From contig MNCI01001975.1 of assembly GCA_015680685.1 (NCBI GenBank), positions 154,809 through 218,808 of the forward strand: a stretch of 64,000 bases of DNA. Direction: 5' to 3'. Under the pieces are notes generated by a model. It searched no databases, was not told the origin of the DNA, and saw only the letters and a list, made by a program, of their open reading frames with translations. This document shows, in pieces, positions 12,246-24,654 of the stretch (position 1 is the first letter of the stretch; each line of letters opens with the position of its first letter). Source of the DNA: Gnetum montanum. Lineage: Eukaryota > Streptophyta > Gnetopsida > Gnetales > Gnetaceae. Both the position numbers and the translations under genes were made by a program.

Positions 12246-12898
12246 TTTAGTTGACTTTCTATTAGTGGTTAGAATGGAATGGTAAGAAGTTTATGAAAAA
12301 TACCCAAGCACTCAAGAAAGTAGAAGAGTACAAGGAGTATTGAGTCCCCTTGAAGTCCCATCCTCTACAAACCTTTGAATTTGTCCCAATTTCAGAACTA
12401 CCAAGGTTACCAATTGATTAAAAGTATCTTTAATGGAAGGGATCTCAAAATCCCAGAACAAGAAAAACCATAGAGTTTATTGGATGGGTAGATGACGTGG
12501 AATCACTACCTATTCCATGAAAAATAAACCATATTATGGCCATTAGGCATTAGAATTCAAGAATAGAAACTAGACATCGATTATCACAACTTTAAGCACA
12601 AACCATCATTAGTAAACAACAACAGTGGCATTGTGTCATGTGGCAATAAAGCACTTTTATTAGTAAAAATAATGAAAAGTCACAGTTTAAAAAAACAAAA
12701 AAAAGTAAAATATATGAGAAAGGTTCAAAGGTACTAATGATGGTACAAAATTGGGAAAAAATTGAAAAGAAAAAATTTGTAAAATAAATAAATTATAAAA
12801 TCAAAAATGTAAAAAACAAAAAGTAGAAAAAATAAGAAGCTATGTGGATCATTAGCATGAATGGCCATCTCCCCACAATTGAGTTGGAAGGAGGAGAT

Positions 12899-14080
12899 CT
12901 AAAAAATGGAGCATGGTTGTCCATCCGTTGAGGTGGTAGTTGCACTAGCTTGTCTTAGCTCTAGGAAAGGTTTCACTTGGTGGATGTTGACCAATTTCTT
13001 TTTATTTTGGATTGTAGGTTTGTCAATTGACATGACTATAGAGGAAAAGGTTTGATCAATTATATAAGGTCCCTCCCACAATGTTTGGAATTTTGTCTTC
13101 TAGGGTACATGTGTGGGATTCCAATAGAGAACCTTATCTCCTGATTGAAGTTATACTTTTCGTATTTTAAGGTCATAACGTTGCTTATTAAATGCCTTGT
13201 GCACCTCATTCAAAGATAGGGTCACCAATTAATTTTCATCTAGCATATTCAGGTTGATCAATCTTTCTTTCTATGCTAGACTTAGGTTAAGATCCAAATC
13301 ATGGGCTGTTGAGAGTGTATGAAGCTCAGATTGAATTGGGAGCATTGAAAGTTTTTCGTGCACTAACTCATAGGGAGAATAGCCAGTAGGAAGTTTCCAT
13401 GTTGAGCGGTAAGCCTAGAGAGCATTGTTGAGTTTTGTACTCCAATATTTTTTGTATTTGCTAATGGTCCTTGTTAAGATCTTTGTGATCTCCTAGATAG
13501 TTACTTTTGCTTGACCATTGACTTGGGGGTGGTAGGATTTTTTTAATTTATGTTCAACCCCCAAGCATTGCATCAACTTTCTAAAAGTGGTATCTGTGAA
13601 ATGAGTTCCATTGTCAGAAATTAGTGTACATGGCATCCTAAAACCTATTTACAACATTTTGTTATATAAATCTAGCAGTAGTGGATGATGTACAATCAAT
13701 AATGGCTACTGCTCATTTTATATAGTAGTTGACTGCTAAGATGATCTATGCCTTTCCATTGGACATTGGTGTGATGGGACCCATGAAGTTAATGCCTCAT
13801 GTGTTAAAAGGCTCTAGTGGTTGTATCCACTATTGAGGGCCTTCCATTTTAGTAGTCATCTCACCATCTAATCAAAAATGTTCATAAGATCGAAAAAATT
13901 GGTGGGCATTCCTAAAGATTGTAGGCTAATAGTATGTTGCCATTAGGATTTTTATGGTTGTGCATCTCCCTGCATAGTGGCCTCTGCAAGGTCCTTTGTG
14001 AGCATCTTGGAGAACATGCATTTAATCTTCATTAGGGACACACCAATGAATCAAGCCATCGACACACACCTTGTAAAGGT
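12899..14080 (-). pseudogene. Element B integrase remnant
   Basis: In element order: an HHCC-type zinc-binding region with GPCRGHYAGRCTTIKIL and TYY*PTIFRNAH (about 14040-13880), a core with LEPFNTWGINFMGPITPMS, where the FMGP block normally carries the first catalytic Asp (here Asn-Phe), and a C-terminal end MWEGPYIIDQTF at 13081-12899. All are typical of Athila/Tat integrases, and this end is shared with F (47590-47740). Several stops and frameshifts interrupt the domain. It would have joined the cDNA to the host DNA. Confidence 0.8.
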
Positions 14081-14221
14081 GTCTATTGATTTTCATGAAG
14101 TATTTGGCTCGATGAAGAAATTGTTGCTTCTTTCTAAAGTCAAGATATTATGGCATCTCTTGAGTGAGAAGATAGGTGAGAATGTCATTATACCATATTA
14201 TTTCTGCAAGTGTTTGGTCAT

Positions 14222-14720
14222 TTAATGCTCTTGTAAAGAGGAGTTCATCTTAAAACAAATCAAAGAGTGGGCTCTCCTCCACTTATTATCCCATCTTAAG
14301 TGAGAGAGGTGGTTAGTGATCACATTTTTAGTTCCTTTTTGATCAACCATTGTGAGATTGAATTCTTGTAAGATCATAAGCCATTGTATGATACGAGGAC
14401 TCACTATTGGCTTGTTCATGAGGAAGTGGATTGCATTGTGGTCCATGTGCACAAATAATTTATAGCCAAGCACATAGTTCTTGAACTTTGCAAAAGCATA
14501 CACCATTGCCATTAATTCTTTCTTTGTTGTGATATAATTCAACTATGCACCCACAATGCTTCAGCTCATGTAGTGGATGTAATATGGGCATTTTTTATCA
14601 TCTAGCTATGTAAGCACTACTCCTAAAGCATAATTATATGCATGTATCATTATGTAAGATGGTCTGGACTAGTCTGCTGGCTATAGAATTAGATTTTCTA
14701 TGAGTTTCTCTTTTATTAGT
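14222..14720 (-). pseudogene. Element B RNase H remnant
   Basis: The open stretch 14542-14222 carries NYITTKKELMAMVYAFAKF, VHMDHNAIHFLMNKP and VDQKGTKNVITNHLSHL, which match the RNase H domain of Ty3/gypsy polyproteins (TEKELLAVV, TDHAAL and the NxVADALSR-like end). The first catalytic segment upstream (near 14690-14600) is stop-broken. The start belongs to the polyprotein, so the Met at 14542 is only where this frame opens. Confidence 0.85.
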
Positions 14721-14899
14721 CAGAATGAATGTTTGCACTCCTTGGTCTAGATGAATGGAGCATCCTTCTTTGTAAGCTCGACCAATGGATTTGTGATCTT
14801 AGAGAAATTCTCTATGAATCGTTGGCAGTAGCCAGTGTGTCCAAGGAATGATCTAACATCTTTGACTATCTACGCTTGATGTGTAATTACTTGGATGAT

Positions 14900-15740
14900 C
14901 CTTATCTATTCTAGATCTACCTCAATCCCTTCTTGTGAAATCCAATGCCCCAACATAATGCCTTCTTCATCCATGAGTTGACTCTTCTACCAATTGAGCC
15001 ATAGGTTTTTTAAAAAACATCTCTTTAGTACTTAATTAAGGTCGTTAAAGGCTTGCTCAAACATAGCTGCATAGGTGGAGAAGTCATCCATGAATACTTC
15101 CACATGGCTACTGATCTACTGTTGGAAAATACTAAGGACTAAGCATTGAAATGTTGTAGGGGCATTGCACAGACTGAATGCTATCTTACAATATGCAAAA
15201 GTACCTAGGGAACTCATGAGTCTTATCTTGGCCTAATCTTCTGGTGCAATTTGGATTTGATTATAGCCACTATAACCATCCAAGAAGCTATAATAGTAAT
15301 GCCCAGATATGGTGTCCAACACTTGAGCCACAAATGGCAATGTAAAATGATCTTTAAATTTTGCCATGTTCAACAACCTAAAGTTGATGTAGAACTCCCA
15401 CTTGCCACATTTCTTTGACACAATTACAAGTGGGCTAACCCACTTACTATTTGCGATGGGGTAGATGAACCCTGCCTTGAGGAGTTACCCTTTTTCCTCC
15501 TTCAATTTGGGGTTTAGCTGTCTTTGCAGCTACCTTCTTGGCTTCATGGCTAGGTTAGTGTAAATGTGAAGTTGGGATATCCTTGGATCAATTTCTATTA
15601 GCTTAGGATATGACCAAGAAAAGGCTATTGGACATTTTTCAACCACCTTTAATAGCTTTTCTTTTTGTTTAGGAGCAAGTCTGGCATTGATTATGATCAA
15701 TTTACCATTGTTTAAAAATGCATATTCCATGCCAGCTACT
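14900..15740 (-). pseudogene. Element B reverse transcriptase remnant
   Basis: Motifs in order: RRQ..RQLNPKLKE, GFIYPIANSKWVSPLVIVSK (about 15490-15420), FKDHFTLPFVAQVLDTISGH (about 15360-15300), SFLDGYSGYNQIQIAPED (about 15290-15236), a LCNAPTTFQ block, and the catalytic VFMDDF (FMDDF at 15094-15080). The F-M-D-D form and the LDGYSGYNQI block are characteristic of Athila/Tat RT. Stops follow APED and several later motifs, so no active enzyme can be made, though both catalytic Asp codons survive. Confidence 0.88.
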
Positions 15741-15979
15741 AGAGTTTTCAGATCTAGAGGCTCCTACTTGAAGTTATCATGGATTTCCAACTCTTCCCAA
15801 CATGTATCATCATTTTCATCATTAGAGAGTCAATAATGAACTTGCTCAAGTTCATCCATGCTTCTAACATAAGTACATGTTAAGCTCTCAGTTGGTCCCA
15901 TGCATAATGTGCTACTATCTGAGTTAGCTATCAGTCACTGAGTGCCCTCCTATTTTGTGGCTACTACATACAAACACCT

Positions 15980-16500
15980 TTAAATATATGTTTCTTGTGC
16001 ACACTGATTACATGCTTTGATGTATGTACTTATGATGGACCAAATATTTTGCATGAAATTGCACTCGTTATCATTGTATGCAATGCATGGAATATGCTTC
16101 TTCTCTAATATTCCAAATTTATTTTCCTTGGAGATTTTCAAGGAGAGGTCCCTTATGCCCATACATGCATTGACTGTGCTTAACCAAGCCCTTCCCATAA
16201 TGAGGGGGAAGTCACCTTTGCAGTTTTCAACTTTAATCACCAGAAAATTGGCAAGATAGGACCACCCACAANTTCAACTTTAATCACCAGAAAATTGGCA
16301 AGATAGGACCACCCACAAACTATGGTCATAATGTCCTCTACTAATCCAAGAGGGATAGTAATTGAATGATCTTCGAATTCTAGATGGATGTTACTCAAGA
16401 GATGGTAGGTTCTAGGTCTTGTACATGTCATGGGAGATGAGATTGACACTAGAACCAGAATCAAGAGGAGCCTTACATGGCCCATGTCCAATGATCGATA
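15980..16500 (-). pseudogene. Element B protease remnant
   Basis: GPCKAPLDSGSSVNLISHDM gives a standard retropepsin active site, with Asp-Ser-Gly at 16462-16454, then PLGLVEDIMTIVCGWSYLANF and a FPLIMGRAWLSTVNA block (16200-16160). B is the only copy here that keeps the DSG triad. The frame is disturbed at 16226-16318 by a 46 bp repeat around a single N, probably an assembly fault rather than a mutation. Confidence 0.82.
16226..16318. repeat. Exact 46 bp direct duplication around one N
   Basis: Positions 16226-16271 are repeated base for base at 16273-16318 with a single N at 16272 between them. The elements around it are old and differ at many bases, so an exact duplicate touching an N most likely marks two contig ends that overlap and were joined without merging. 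Confidence 0.8.
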
Positions 16501-19010
16501 AGTAAATGAGAGGATTTCTTGGGTTAGATCTTTTTATTTGAAGATTGATAGCCTTGCTTCAATCGAAAATAGCATGGGTTAGCATCATAGTGTGGATCTC
16601 AAATAACATTTGGTTTGAAGGGCACTCAACGGTATTTAATGTAGAGGATGAGGGTACTAGAGATGTAAGGTGATTAGCCGTACTAGCTTGTGAGGGTTGG
16701 AGAGGATTGTTGGGTGGGAAGAAGGGTCTTTTTCTAGATTAGTTTTCTAAACCACTTAGCTAGAAAGCTGGTTTTGAATGTACAGCCCTTGTAGCATTTC
16801 ATTGTTGCAGTTGTGGAGGAATCTCACCCTATGTGGATGGAGCAGGAGGTAACTAGGTTGAGGGTGGAGATGTATGTGTAGACAGATATAGAGGATGGTA
16901 TGGATATGTGTTTTTTCCTTGAGTAGATGGTGAATGTGTTCAATGGTACTCTAGAGGATAATAGTGATGTTAAAATGAGGCATGACTTGTAGAACTTCTT
17001 GGAGAGATAGGTTGTTGAACATAGTATCCATATAGATCTGGTTGCCTATAAGGATGCTGCTACCTTAGCAGTGGCATTCCCCATAATTTTTGTTGGTGCC
17101 ATTGTTGGTATTACTCATATGGCTATGGTGGAGCTCCACTTGGATAGTAAGCCTGTTGTTGCTGGTGAAACTACCTTAGATTGCCTTTATGATAAGGCAA
17201 TCGTCTACGTGCTTGCCTATGTGTTAGTTGAGGATTCAATGCATACAACCCAGACTCTTGTAAGTGTGACATCATGGGGAAACACTGCTTTGGATGTTTG
17301 TATTGATAGATGTCACAACCAACATCATCTTCAGAGTTTGTCTCCATAACTTTGTCAATGGCAGCAGTTTTTCCCTTACCTCTTTGGTAGGCATGTTTAG
17401 TTTCTTTTCTCTTCTTGCGGTTACGATCACTATTTTTCTCTTTGTATTTTTGAGCAATCTTCATAGCAGTTTGGAATTTTTCATCCAGAGAGTCCCATAA
17501 TTTATCAACCTTTGCTAAAATATCAAAAATAAACTTTTGGATGGGTAAGATTTTCTTGTTCATCACTTCATCGAGTGGTGACTCCTCCTCATCACAAAAT
17601 TGGACCTCCTGTTTCCTAATGGAAGGGTCCCTATTATACTCTTTTGCACATTCTCTCTTTTGCAACTCACCTTCTTCTTTTGCTACTTGCTCTATCAACC
17701 GTTGGATCTGATGAGCTCTTAGTTTAGACAATCTCCCTTGGGCAATCTATGATGTGGCAAACTTGTTTCCTCTAGAAATAACCATGGCCAGAGCATCGAT
17801 GTAAGAGTGAATAATATCTACCCATAGTAGCATCCAAGGGCTTATGTATTCCTTGTTTTCATCCTTTGATTTTCCTCCTTAGATTAGATAGTTTGGAGTA
17901 CATTTGATATTTATCATTGAATAGATCCAACATGGTACTCCATCTATGGATACATTCTAGCTCCAAAGACCAGTACCAACTTTCAGCTTCATTAATGAGT
18001 GTCCTTGGGAAGAGCTTGAGTTTCTACCATTCATTTTCTATGTTCTCTAAGGTGTAGGCATCATGGAAGGCTTGTAGATGTGTCTGTGGATTAGAGTTGT
18101 ATCCCCCTCATATCTTGGATATTATTCATGTCTAAACACTTGATCCTACTATCTTTCACATGCCTAGTTGGGATCTTTACTACCTCTGCAATGTTAAGCA
18201 TGCTTTGAGTCACCAACAAAGGTTCATCATCATCACTACATCGATGACACTAATGATGGTTTTGGCCACCCCTTTGATCTTGGTGGCCTTCATGGTCATT
18301 GTTGTCTCGTTGATCACCTTCATCATGATTATTTTGACAACGACTTCTATGAGAACTAGTAGATGAAGAGGAATGTTTGGAATTAGATGAAGAGGATGGA
18401 GGATAAGATGGACTCCACCACCACCATGGTGTCCACTACCATGTTTTCACTCATTACGACCACCACCCTTAGATCCCTTTCTATTGTGATGTTTACTCGA
18501 GTCCCTACCCTGACCATCACTGTTTTCTCAACCTAGTTGATGAATAGTGGATTGCAAGTTTATGGCACACCCTCATTAGTAATAATAGGGGTGGAGAGTT
18601 TTCATGTTTAGAACCCTCAAAGGGAGGATCCTCATTGTCATCTTGATTTAGTAGGAACATTGGGTTACTAAAGTGTTTCCCCTTTGCAAGATCACGATGC
18701 TTTGCGTGCTATCGATCTTACTTGTGTTGTGTTTCTATGGGATGGTAATCCTGAGTGTTATGATCATCCACAAGGTATTCCTCAAGAAGATCTAAGATGT
18801 CTAACCTCTGAAGGGTTTGAAATAGCATCCTAGGCATAGATCGAATGACATGTAATACAATATTTCCCTTCATGTCAGCCATTGCAATTGCTCATCTTGA
18901 TGTAGGATGAAGGTGAGGTTTAGTACATACTCATTTGGATGAGTATATACCACTTTGCACTCCTGTGGGAGAAATGGTTTGACATTTTCATGCCTGTGCA
19001 AAGAAGACAT
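16500..19010 (-). pseudogene. Element B gag remnant
   Basis: The start ATG (19010-19008, MSSLHRHENVKPF) is supported by the matching MSSSQKHEDVKLL in F. Blocks in order: a Gly/Ser/Asp-rich basic hinge (about 18500-18160), the core with a FHDACA-like motif (about 18080-17950), then SKLRAHQIQRLIEQVAKEEG (from 17731) and a Lys-rich helical part. Near 17320-17280 comes a zinc-knuckle relic CDIYQYKHPKQC, in which the second Cys is Tyr and the His-Cys spacing is one short. A Pro/Gln/Tyr-rich linker leads into protease. Confidence 0.8.
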
Positions 19011-19143
19011 TTTGCAAAACAAATAAAATTATAAGTATGCTTAGTAGTTATATGTCTTGTGAAAGTGATGTTGACCTTGAGCTCATCCAATGATATAAAT
19101 AATATTTACTAATCCTAGATAGTACACGTTTCAACAAACAAAG

Positions 19144-19161
19144 TCCCTGACAATGGAACCA
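19144..19161 (-). other. Element B primer-binding site (tRNA-Asp-like)
   Basis: Minus-strand TGGTTCCATTGTCAGGGA, one base inside the 5' LTR. It matches the plant tRNA-Asp primer site except at mostly transition differences. F has TGGCATCATTGTCAGGGA in the same position. Confidence 0.82.
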
Positions 19162-19162
19162 A

Positions 19163-20053
19163 TGATGAGTGGCAAAGTACCTCTATTCCCAACCATATAA
19201 ATCACAAAGCATTCACACGTGATCTCGTTGAATTCTATGGACATTATAGTTTCCAGTGCACTAGTCTTCTAGGAAGTGAATCTTACCTTAAAGTCATTTT
19301 TTGTCTTTCTAATTACACTTGTGACGTACACTAGTATGGTTAAGTGTAATTGAGGTATTTGATTTTTATCATTTTGTATTTTATGGTTTTTGTATTTAAA
19401 GAGATATTAGGTAATTGGATTAACTAATTTAATTTAACTAATTAACTAGTATCTAAGTAGTCCTAACAAAAGCATTTGGTCCCACTTTTTGCACATGTCC
19501 TAAACCCACGTATCCACTACTGGGTTACCAAGCACTACACTATTGGGTGTACTTAGCAATAATGCTACTAGGATTACCAAGCGAATACATCTTACACTCG
19601 AAGCGATCGTACTTATATATTTAGTCTATCTCGCTTAATTAGCTTAATTACTAGAAAATATTGAATAAATAACTAAAAATATTAAATGCACAAATGAAAC
19701 ATTTAGGCTATCTATAATGTTGCAAGGTTTATCACAAAGTTCATCTTTATTTCCACACACACTATTGTGCTTAGGTACAACAATGCTCGAATAAAGATCC
19801 GTACCACAATGACTCTTGCTGCGAGCACTCAGGAAAAATATTCTAACATTCAAATAGACAAACTACAAGAGCTCTACTACTACTATGAAAATTGATGCCA
19901 TAAATGTGGTTGGTAAACTCATGTTTATAGATCGGAACAAACCCCTGCATTGATGGGGCCACGTCAATGCAATAGACTACATTGATGGGACCTTTTCAAT
20001 GCAACTGACTATGTTTACAGGGCCCAGTCAACACAACAAACCAAAACTCATCA
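19163..20053 (-). repeat. Element B 5' LTR
   Basis: TGATGAGTGGCAAAG to AACTCATCA, 891 bp, aligned end to end with the 3' LTR at 7325. The U3 part (about 19935-20045) contains three tandem units of 30-32 bp centred on GGNCC, read on the minus strand as GTTGACTGGGCCC, GCATTGAAAAGGTCCC and GCATTGACGTGGCCCC, followed by the TATA-like ATCTATAAACATG. The ACCAAG repeat block lies at 19505-19590. Confidence 0.93.
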
Positions 20054-20058
20054 CTAGG

Positions 20059-21728
20059 TAGATATTTTTCTATTTCTATAGTACCAATCTTGGATTTTGT
20101 TTAAACAAGAGTATGGTCCCTTGTAGACAAAAGGACATAGCAAACAGTTTTAAAATTTTTTCTCTTCATAAGTGTAAACATTTTTTAAAAGTAAAATTTT
20201 TATGGTATTAATCCTAATTTCTATTATAAACTCCATAGAAGAGTCCATGATTGATGACGCCATGGAGAAAGGGAGATGCCTCCTCTTAAAAGCAAGATAG
20301 ATTGAATAGTATAAATCCTAAAGATTGTAGAAAAGGTCTTACACGTTGTTTTGGTATAGATAACTTATTACAACCCTTGTAAAGGCATCTCTATAGCTCA
20401 TTTTTAATTCCTATAATGCTATATTCAAAATTGCTATGCCTTGTCTTCAACCACACCACTCTTCCTAGAAGCTCATTTTATGATCACTATCATTGAGCAA
20501 GCTTGCTAGTTCTACATTCTTAGAATAATGATAAGATGATGATTATGATTACTATGGTAACCCATATTTTAACAAATTCATTTTAAAAGAACATTATTTT
20601 CATCTTACAAAAGTATTTAGGCTTAGCAATTTTTAGTTTTGGTAAATACTATACATAATACTTAACATTTTGTGAAATACATTTTATTATTCACTGAAGA
20701 AAAAATAATATATTTTATTATGCACTAAAAAATAGTTTTAATGTAACAATTAGTCACAATAATAAAAAAATTTCCAACATTATTCAACTTTAGTTGACTT
20801 GTTTTTCTTACAACCTTTACTTCATACATATAGTCAAATTTGAAGGAGTCACATTGAAAGACTATGGTCAAGATAGAATGAAAATGTGATTATTAATTAT
20901 TCTTATTACATGAGTATTTATAGGTAAATGTCCTAGAATGTTAACATATATTCATTAATGCATCCTTGTTAATGGTTATTCATCAACGAATCTTCATTAA
21001 CACAATATGTTTCTTCACCTAAATCTCTATCCTTTAAATGACACTCATTCCTATATGAATGGGATAGCATAGGATCCCCTATACATTAATGTGAATCATG
21101 CTATTATCTATTCCACCTTTTAAATCACACTTAAAATTTATTGATAGAATGGATTACAATCCTAAGATCCAAAGCCATTTCACATAAGACACAAACATCA
21201 TCACACATATTACATACATCATAGGATCCAAAACTACACTTATCAGAATGGATTAGATATTCTTAGAATTTTGTACTCTCTTGAACTTTTTTTCTTGAAC
21301 ACTCACTATTGATTCTTAGAAAATCATAGAATTTTTTATCATGGGAGATTCAATGTTGCAAATTGCAAGTGTTTGTAATCTTGTAATTGCAATACTACTT
21401 TTCAAAATGTATTTGAAATTAGGATTATTCTAAGAATTTTATCCAAAATAAGAAAAATCACTTTACAAAATTATAACAAATTGAGAACCAAGAAGATAAC
21501 CTTATATACAAAATGACAAAGAAGGACATGAAATTAGTAGTAGGGAAAGTCACACATAAGGTCTTGGAAAATTTCTATGAAAAGATTATATTACAAGGAA
21601 TGAAGAAACTTTTATATATGAACTCATAAATATTAGAAATAAGAAATGTAAAGATGTTGCCTATGTCAAGTGCATTAAAAAAAAAGATAAACAATTTTAA
21701 TAAGGAACAATGAAATTTTGAATAATAA
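20059..21728. other. AT-rich spacer between elements B and D
   Basis: About 1.7 kb of AT-rich sequence without a supportable ORF, RNA gene or recognisable repeat end. This is the pre-insertion background for both elements. Confidence 0.5.
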
Positions 21729-21733
21729 GTGGA

Positions 21734-22585
21734 TGACAAAACATGTATATATTCAGGCTATAATATGGTAGCTCTGCATATGTTATCATACATACGATGT
21801 AGTGGACCATGGTCATGCATATAAATACCAACCCACCATTGCATAAAAACAATAACTTTCAACCAACACTTAGCAAAATTCTTGCTTTTTGATTTCATGA
21901 CTTAGAGTTAAAGTTAGAGTGAATACCCATAGTGTGGTGACCAATAATTGTACAAAATCTTTATTTGAGTGTATTCTTCATGGATGCAATTCATGAATGG
22001 AAATAAAAATTGAGATTGTTTTTTATCATTGTAGCATCTCACTTAGCTTAATTTTTACTTTCCATCATGTTTACTTTCATTAAGTCATTTACATTATCTA
22101 AGTCCTTTACTTTTCCAATATCTATTAATAAGGTAAAATAAGTAGAACTAGTTTCAAGCATAAAGTGTAACTGTTTGATAACCCAATAGTGACTTTGGTT
22201 GATTTTCTTAGGAGTGAAATTACTTGGTAATTCAAGTAATAGTTACATCAACCCATGATTTGTATGGTAGACCAAGAATGACTGCTTATTGTCAATAGGA
22301 TAGAATAGCTTTATATTTTAATTGCACATAGACAGAATTTACAATCACTTTTACCATGTTGGCACTTAATGTTATTAAAGAGAACAATATCAATATATCA
22401 TATACCTCACTAAGAGTTAAACTATATGATTTTTATTTCACTAACTCTATATGAGAAGATAACAATCATGAATTGAGCATCAACTACTAGTATACTTACA
22501 TTGGCCATCCATGGATTATGATCTACTCACATGTGAACATTTGTGACTTATGTTGTTGAGTGTTAGAATATCCAACTGCTGATCA
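21734..22585 (+). repeat. Element D 5' LTR
   Basis: 852 bp from TGACAAAACATG to CTGCTGATCA. A TATA-like ATAAATACC sits near 21820-21830, preceded by ATATG/GATG-rich repeats instead of the GGCC palindrome. Later come the TTACTTGGTAATTCAAG block (about 22225-22250) shared with the other LTRs and a conserved end. Confidence 0.88.
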
Positions 22586-22586
22586 T

Positions 22587-22604
22587 TGATGCTATTAGGA
22601 GGGA
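22587..22604 (+). other. Element D primer-binding site (degenerate tRNA-Asp-like)
   Basis: TGATGCTATTAGGAGGGA begins two bases after the LTR end. It aligns with TGGCACTATTGTCGAGGA of element A and so with the tRNA-Asp 3' end, but carries several further changes. Confidence 0.6.
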
Positions 22605-22726
22605 TGTGTCAATGTTTTCTAGTTAGTTGATTTTACAAAGTTCATTGTATCAAGCGTCACAAAGTACAGTTTTTACACTTAGATTAATTTTCTCAAAAGT
22701 ACATACATAAGCGTGAAAAACTTAAC

Positions 22727-24654
22727 ATGACTTCTACAACTAAGGAAAAATATCCACCTACTACTGAATTTAATGAAATTCATAACAAGGATTATAAAGA
22801 AGAATATTGGAGTGCACCAATGCAAACTAGGATTTCTTATGCTCAAACTGATCCTTATTATCCTAACTTTACATTTATTTATTGCTATGATGAACAAATC
22901 AGATGGAGAGATCTATAGGGAAACATTGTCTTATCACCTGAATATTTAGCACCATCAATGCTCTAAGAAACCCTCATGAGGTCAAACCTTGGCCATGTGC
23001 AGGAAGGTTATCAAATCACCAAATACATGACCAGGCCATACTAGCCAATGGAAGCTCAGACAAGAAGGAATGGCATCAAGAAAGTAAGATATAAATAAGA
23101 CAAAGGAAAGAAGGTGTCATAGATAAATATCATAGAGAAAAGGAAGATGTTGTATTTCAAACTAAGAAATTATATTAGAATCATGGGTCTTATTCTCAAA
23201 CATCAATCATCAACATTGAAGATCTTGTTAAGATAAAATTGAATTTAGCTCTTATAGACACCCTTGGAAGACTCCAGACTTATGAGGAACTCAGGGCTTA
23301 AGACCTCCGCTATATCTAAAGGAGATGAATCAAGGATTCACAAAAGAGAACTAGCTAGCATCGTTCTCCAACTTCTCATCTTCTTCCTTGCATTCAAATA
23401 CAAATTATAGCAAGGGAGAATGAAGATTGAGGGATCATGATGGGGATAAAAAAGAGCCCATGAGAGACATGCATATAGAAGAAGGCATCCTAATAAAGAG
23501 TAAGATAATCATAATGAAAGAATAGAAAGGATCAAATATGAAGGGAGAGAGCATCATGAGCATTGGAGGGATCATCACTATGATAAAGCTTATGAATCCA
23601 AAGGCTATGAAGAACCATTGTTAGTCCCTCATAATATGATCAACATTAGGGAAGCTATGTATACTCCTAACAAGCATGCAAAGGATAGTTGTATCAAGAA
23701 ACTAGACATGAATAACATTCCAAGATTTGGAGGATACAATGTGGACCCACAACACCATCTCCAAGTCTCCCATGATGCTTGTGCCATAGAAAACATAGAA
23801 AATGATTGGCAAAAATTAAAGTTTTTTCCTAGAATACTGATCAAGAAAGTAGAAAGCTAGTGCAAATCATTAGAACCAAAATCAATTTGAATCTAGAGTA
23901 CCATGCTAGAAATCGTCAATGAAAAATATCAAACCTACTTAAGAGTGTTAAATTTTAGAAAATAGATACAAAGATGAAAGTAAGGAATAATAAATCCATT
24001 AATGCACAATGGACAGGTAGTATTCCTTATTGCATAGGTACCCAAGCCACAAATTTTCTCATAAGGAACAACTCTAACACATCATCAATGGAATAATGAA
24101 CAAGACAAGAAAGATCCTTGGGGTATATATCCAAGGTAGACTATTTGAATTAGATCCAAAGACTCATAGACCAAGTGATGAAAGAAGGAGAGCTAACAAA
24201 AAGAGAATTAGTAGAAGAATATTCTAGAGATCCAACAATAAGAAAAAGAAATGTAAGAATATTTGAATCACAAGGAGAAGAAACTTTGGAAGACAATCTA
24301 GTAGTTGAATCCACCAATTTAGAAATTAGTCAATATCCATACAAAAAAGCTAGAAAAAATGTGAAATTCTGTAGATGAAAAGTTCACTACAACACTAAAG
24401 ATAGTAGAGGAAAAGACTAAACAAACCTTAAAAAGAAGCAAAAATAATAAGAAGAGAAGAGACAATGGACAGGAAAACTACAAGCACAAAGAAAAATTTG
24501 CTATAGTAGAGGAAGTAATGGACTCTAATTCAGATGATGATGAAGGATAAGAAGTTTGCCAATATGAACATCCTAAGGAATGTTTCCCTATTATGATTCA
24601 CTTACAAGAGTATGGAACATACGTACTTAATCTAAATTTTGTTAGGAAGAAAAT
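22727..24654 (+). pseudogene. Element D gag remnant
   Basis: The start at 22727 (MTSTTKEKYPPT) leads within 31 residues into a WSAPMQTRISYAQ block shared with A. The core is at 23618-23860: LDMNNIPRFGGYNVDPQHHL, HDACAIENIENDWQKLK, FFPRILIKKVES, the Ty3/gypsy capsid-type region. A Glu/Arg-rich helical stretch (24175-24378) follows, then the zinc-knuckle relic VCQYEHPKECFP (about 24555-24590) and HLQEYGTYVLNLNFVRKKMP, where it ends abruptly at the chromovirus junction. Several stops separate these blocks. Confidence 0.78.

Larger units (their letters stand above)
7325..20053 (-). mobile_element. Element B: full-length decayed Athila/Tat-type element with ORF2, TSD CTAGG
   Basis: Both LTRs begin TGATGAG and end CTCATCA, and the 5 bp target-site duplication CTAGG is present at 7320-7324 and 20054-20058. 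In element order (minus strand): 5' LTR 20053-19163, primer site, gag, protease, RT, RNase H, integrase, a 1.5 kb non-coding stretch with promoter and intron, ORF2, polypurine tract, 3' LTR 8264-7325. Total 12.7 kb. The two LTRs differ at many sites, mostly C/T and G/A transitions, so the insertion is old. The domain order and the FMDDF and GYSGYNQI motifs of RT place it in the Athila/Tat branch. Confidence 0.92.
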
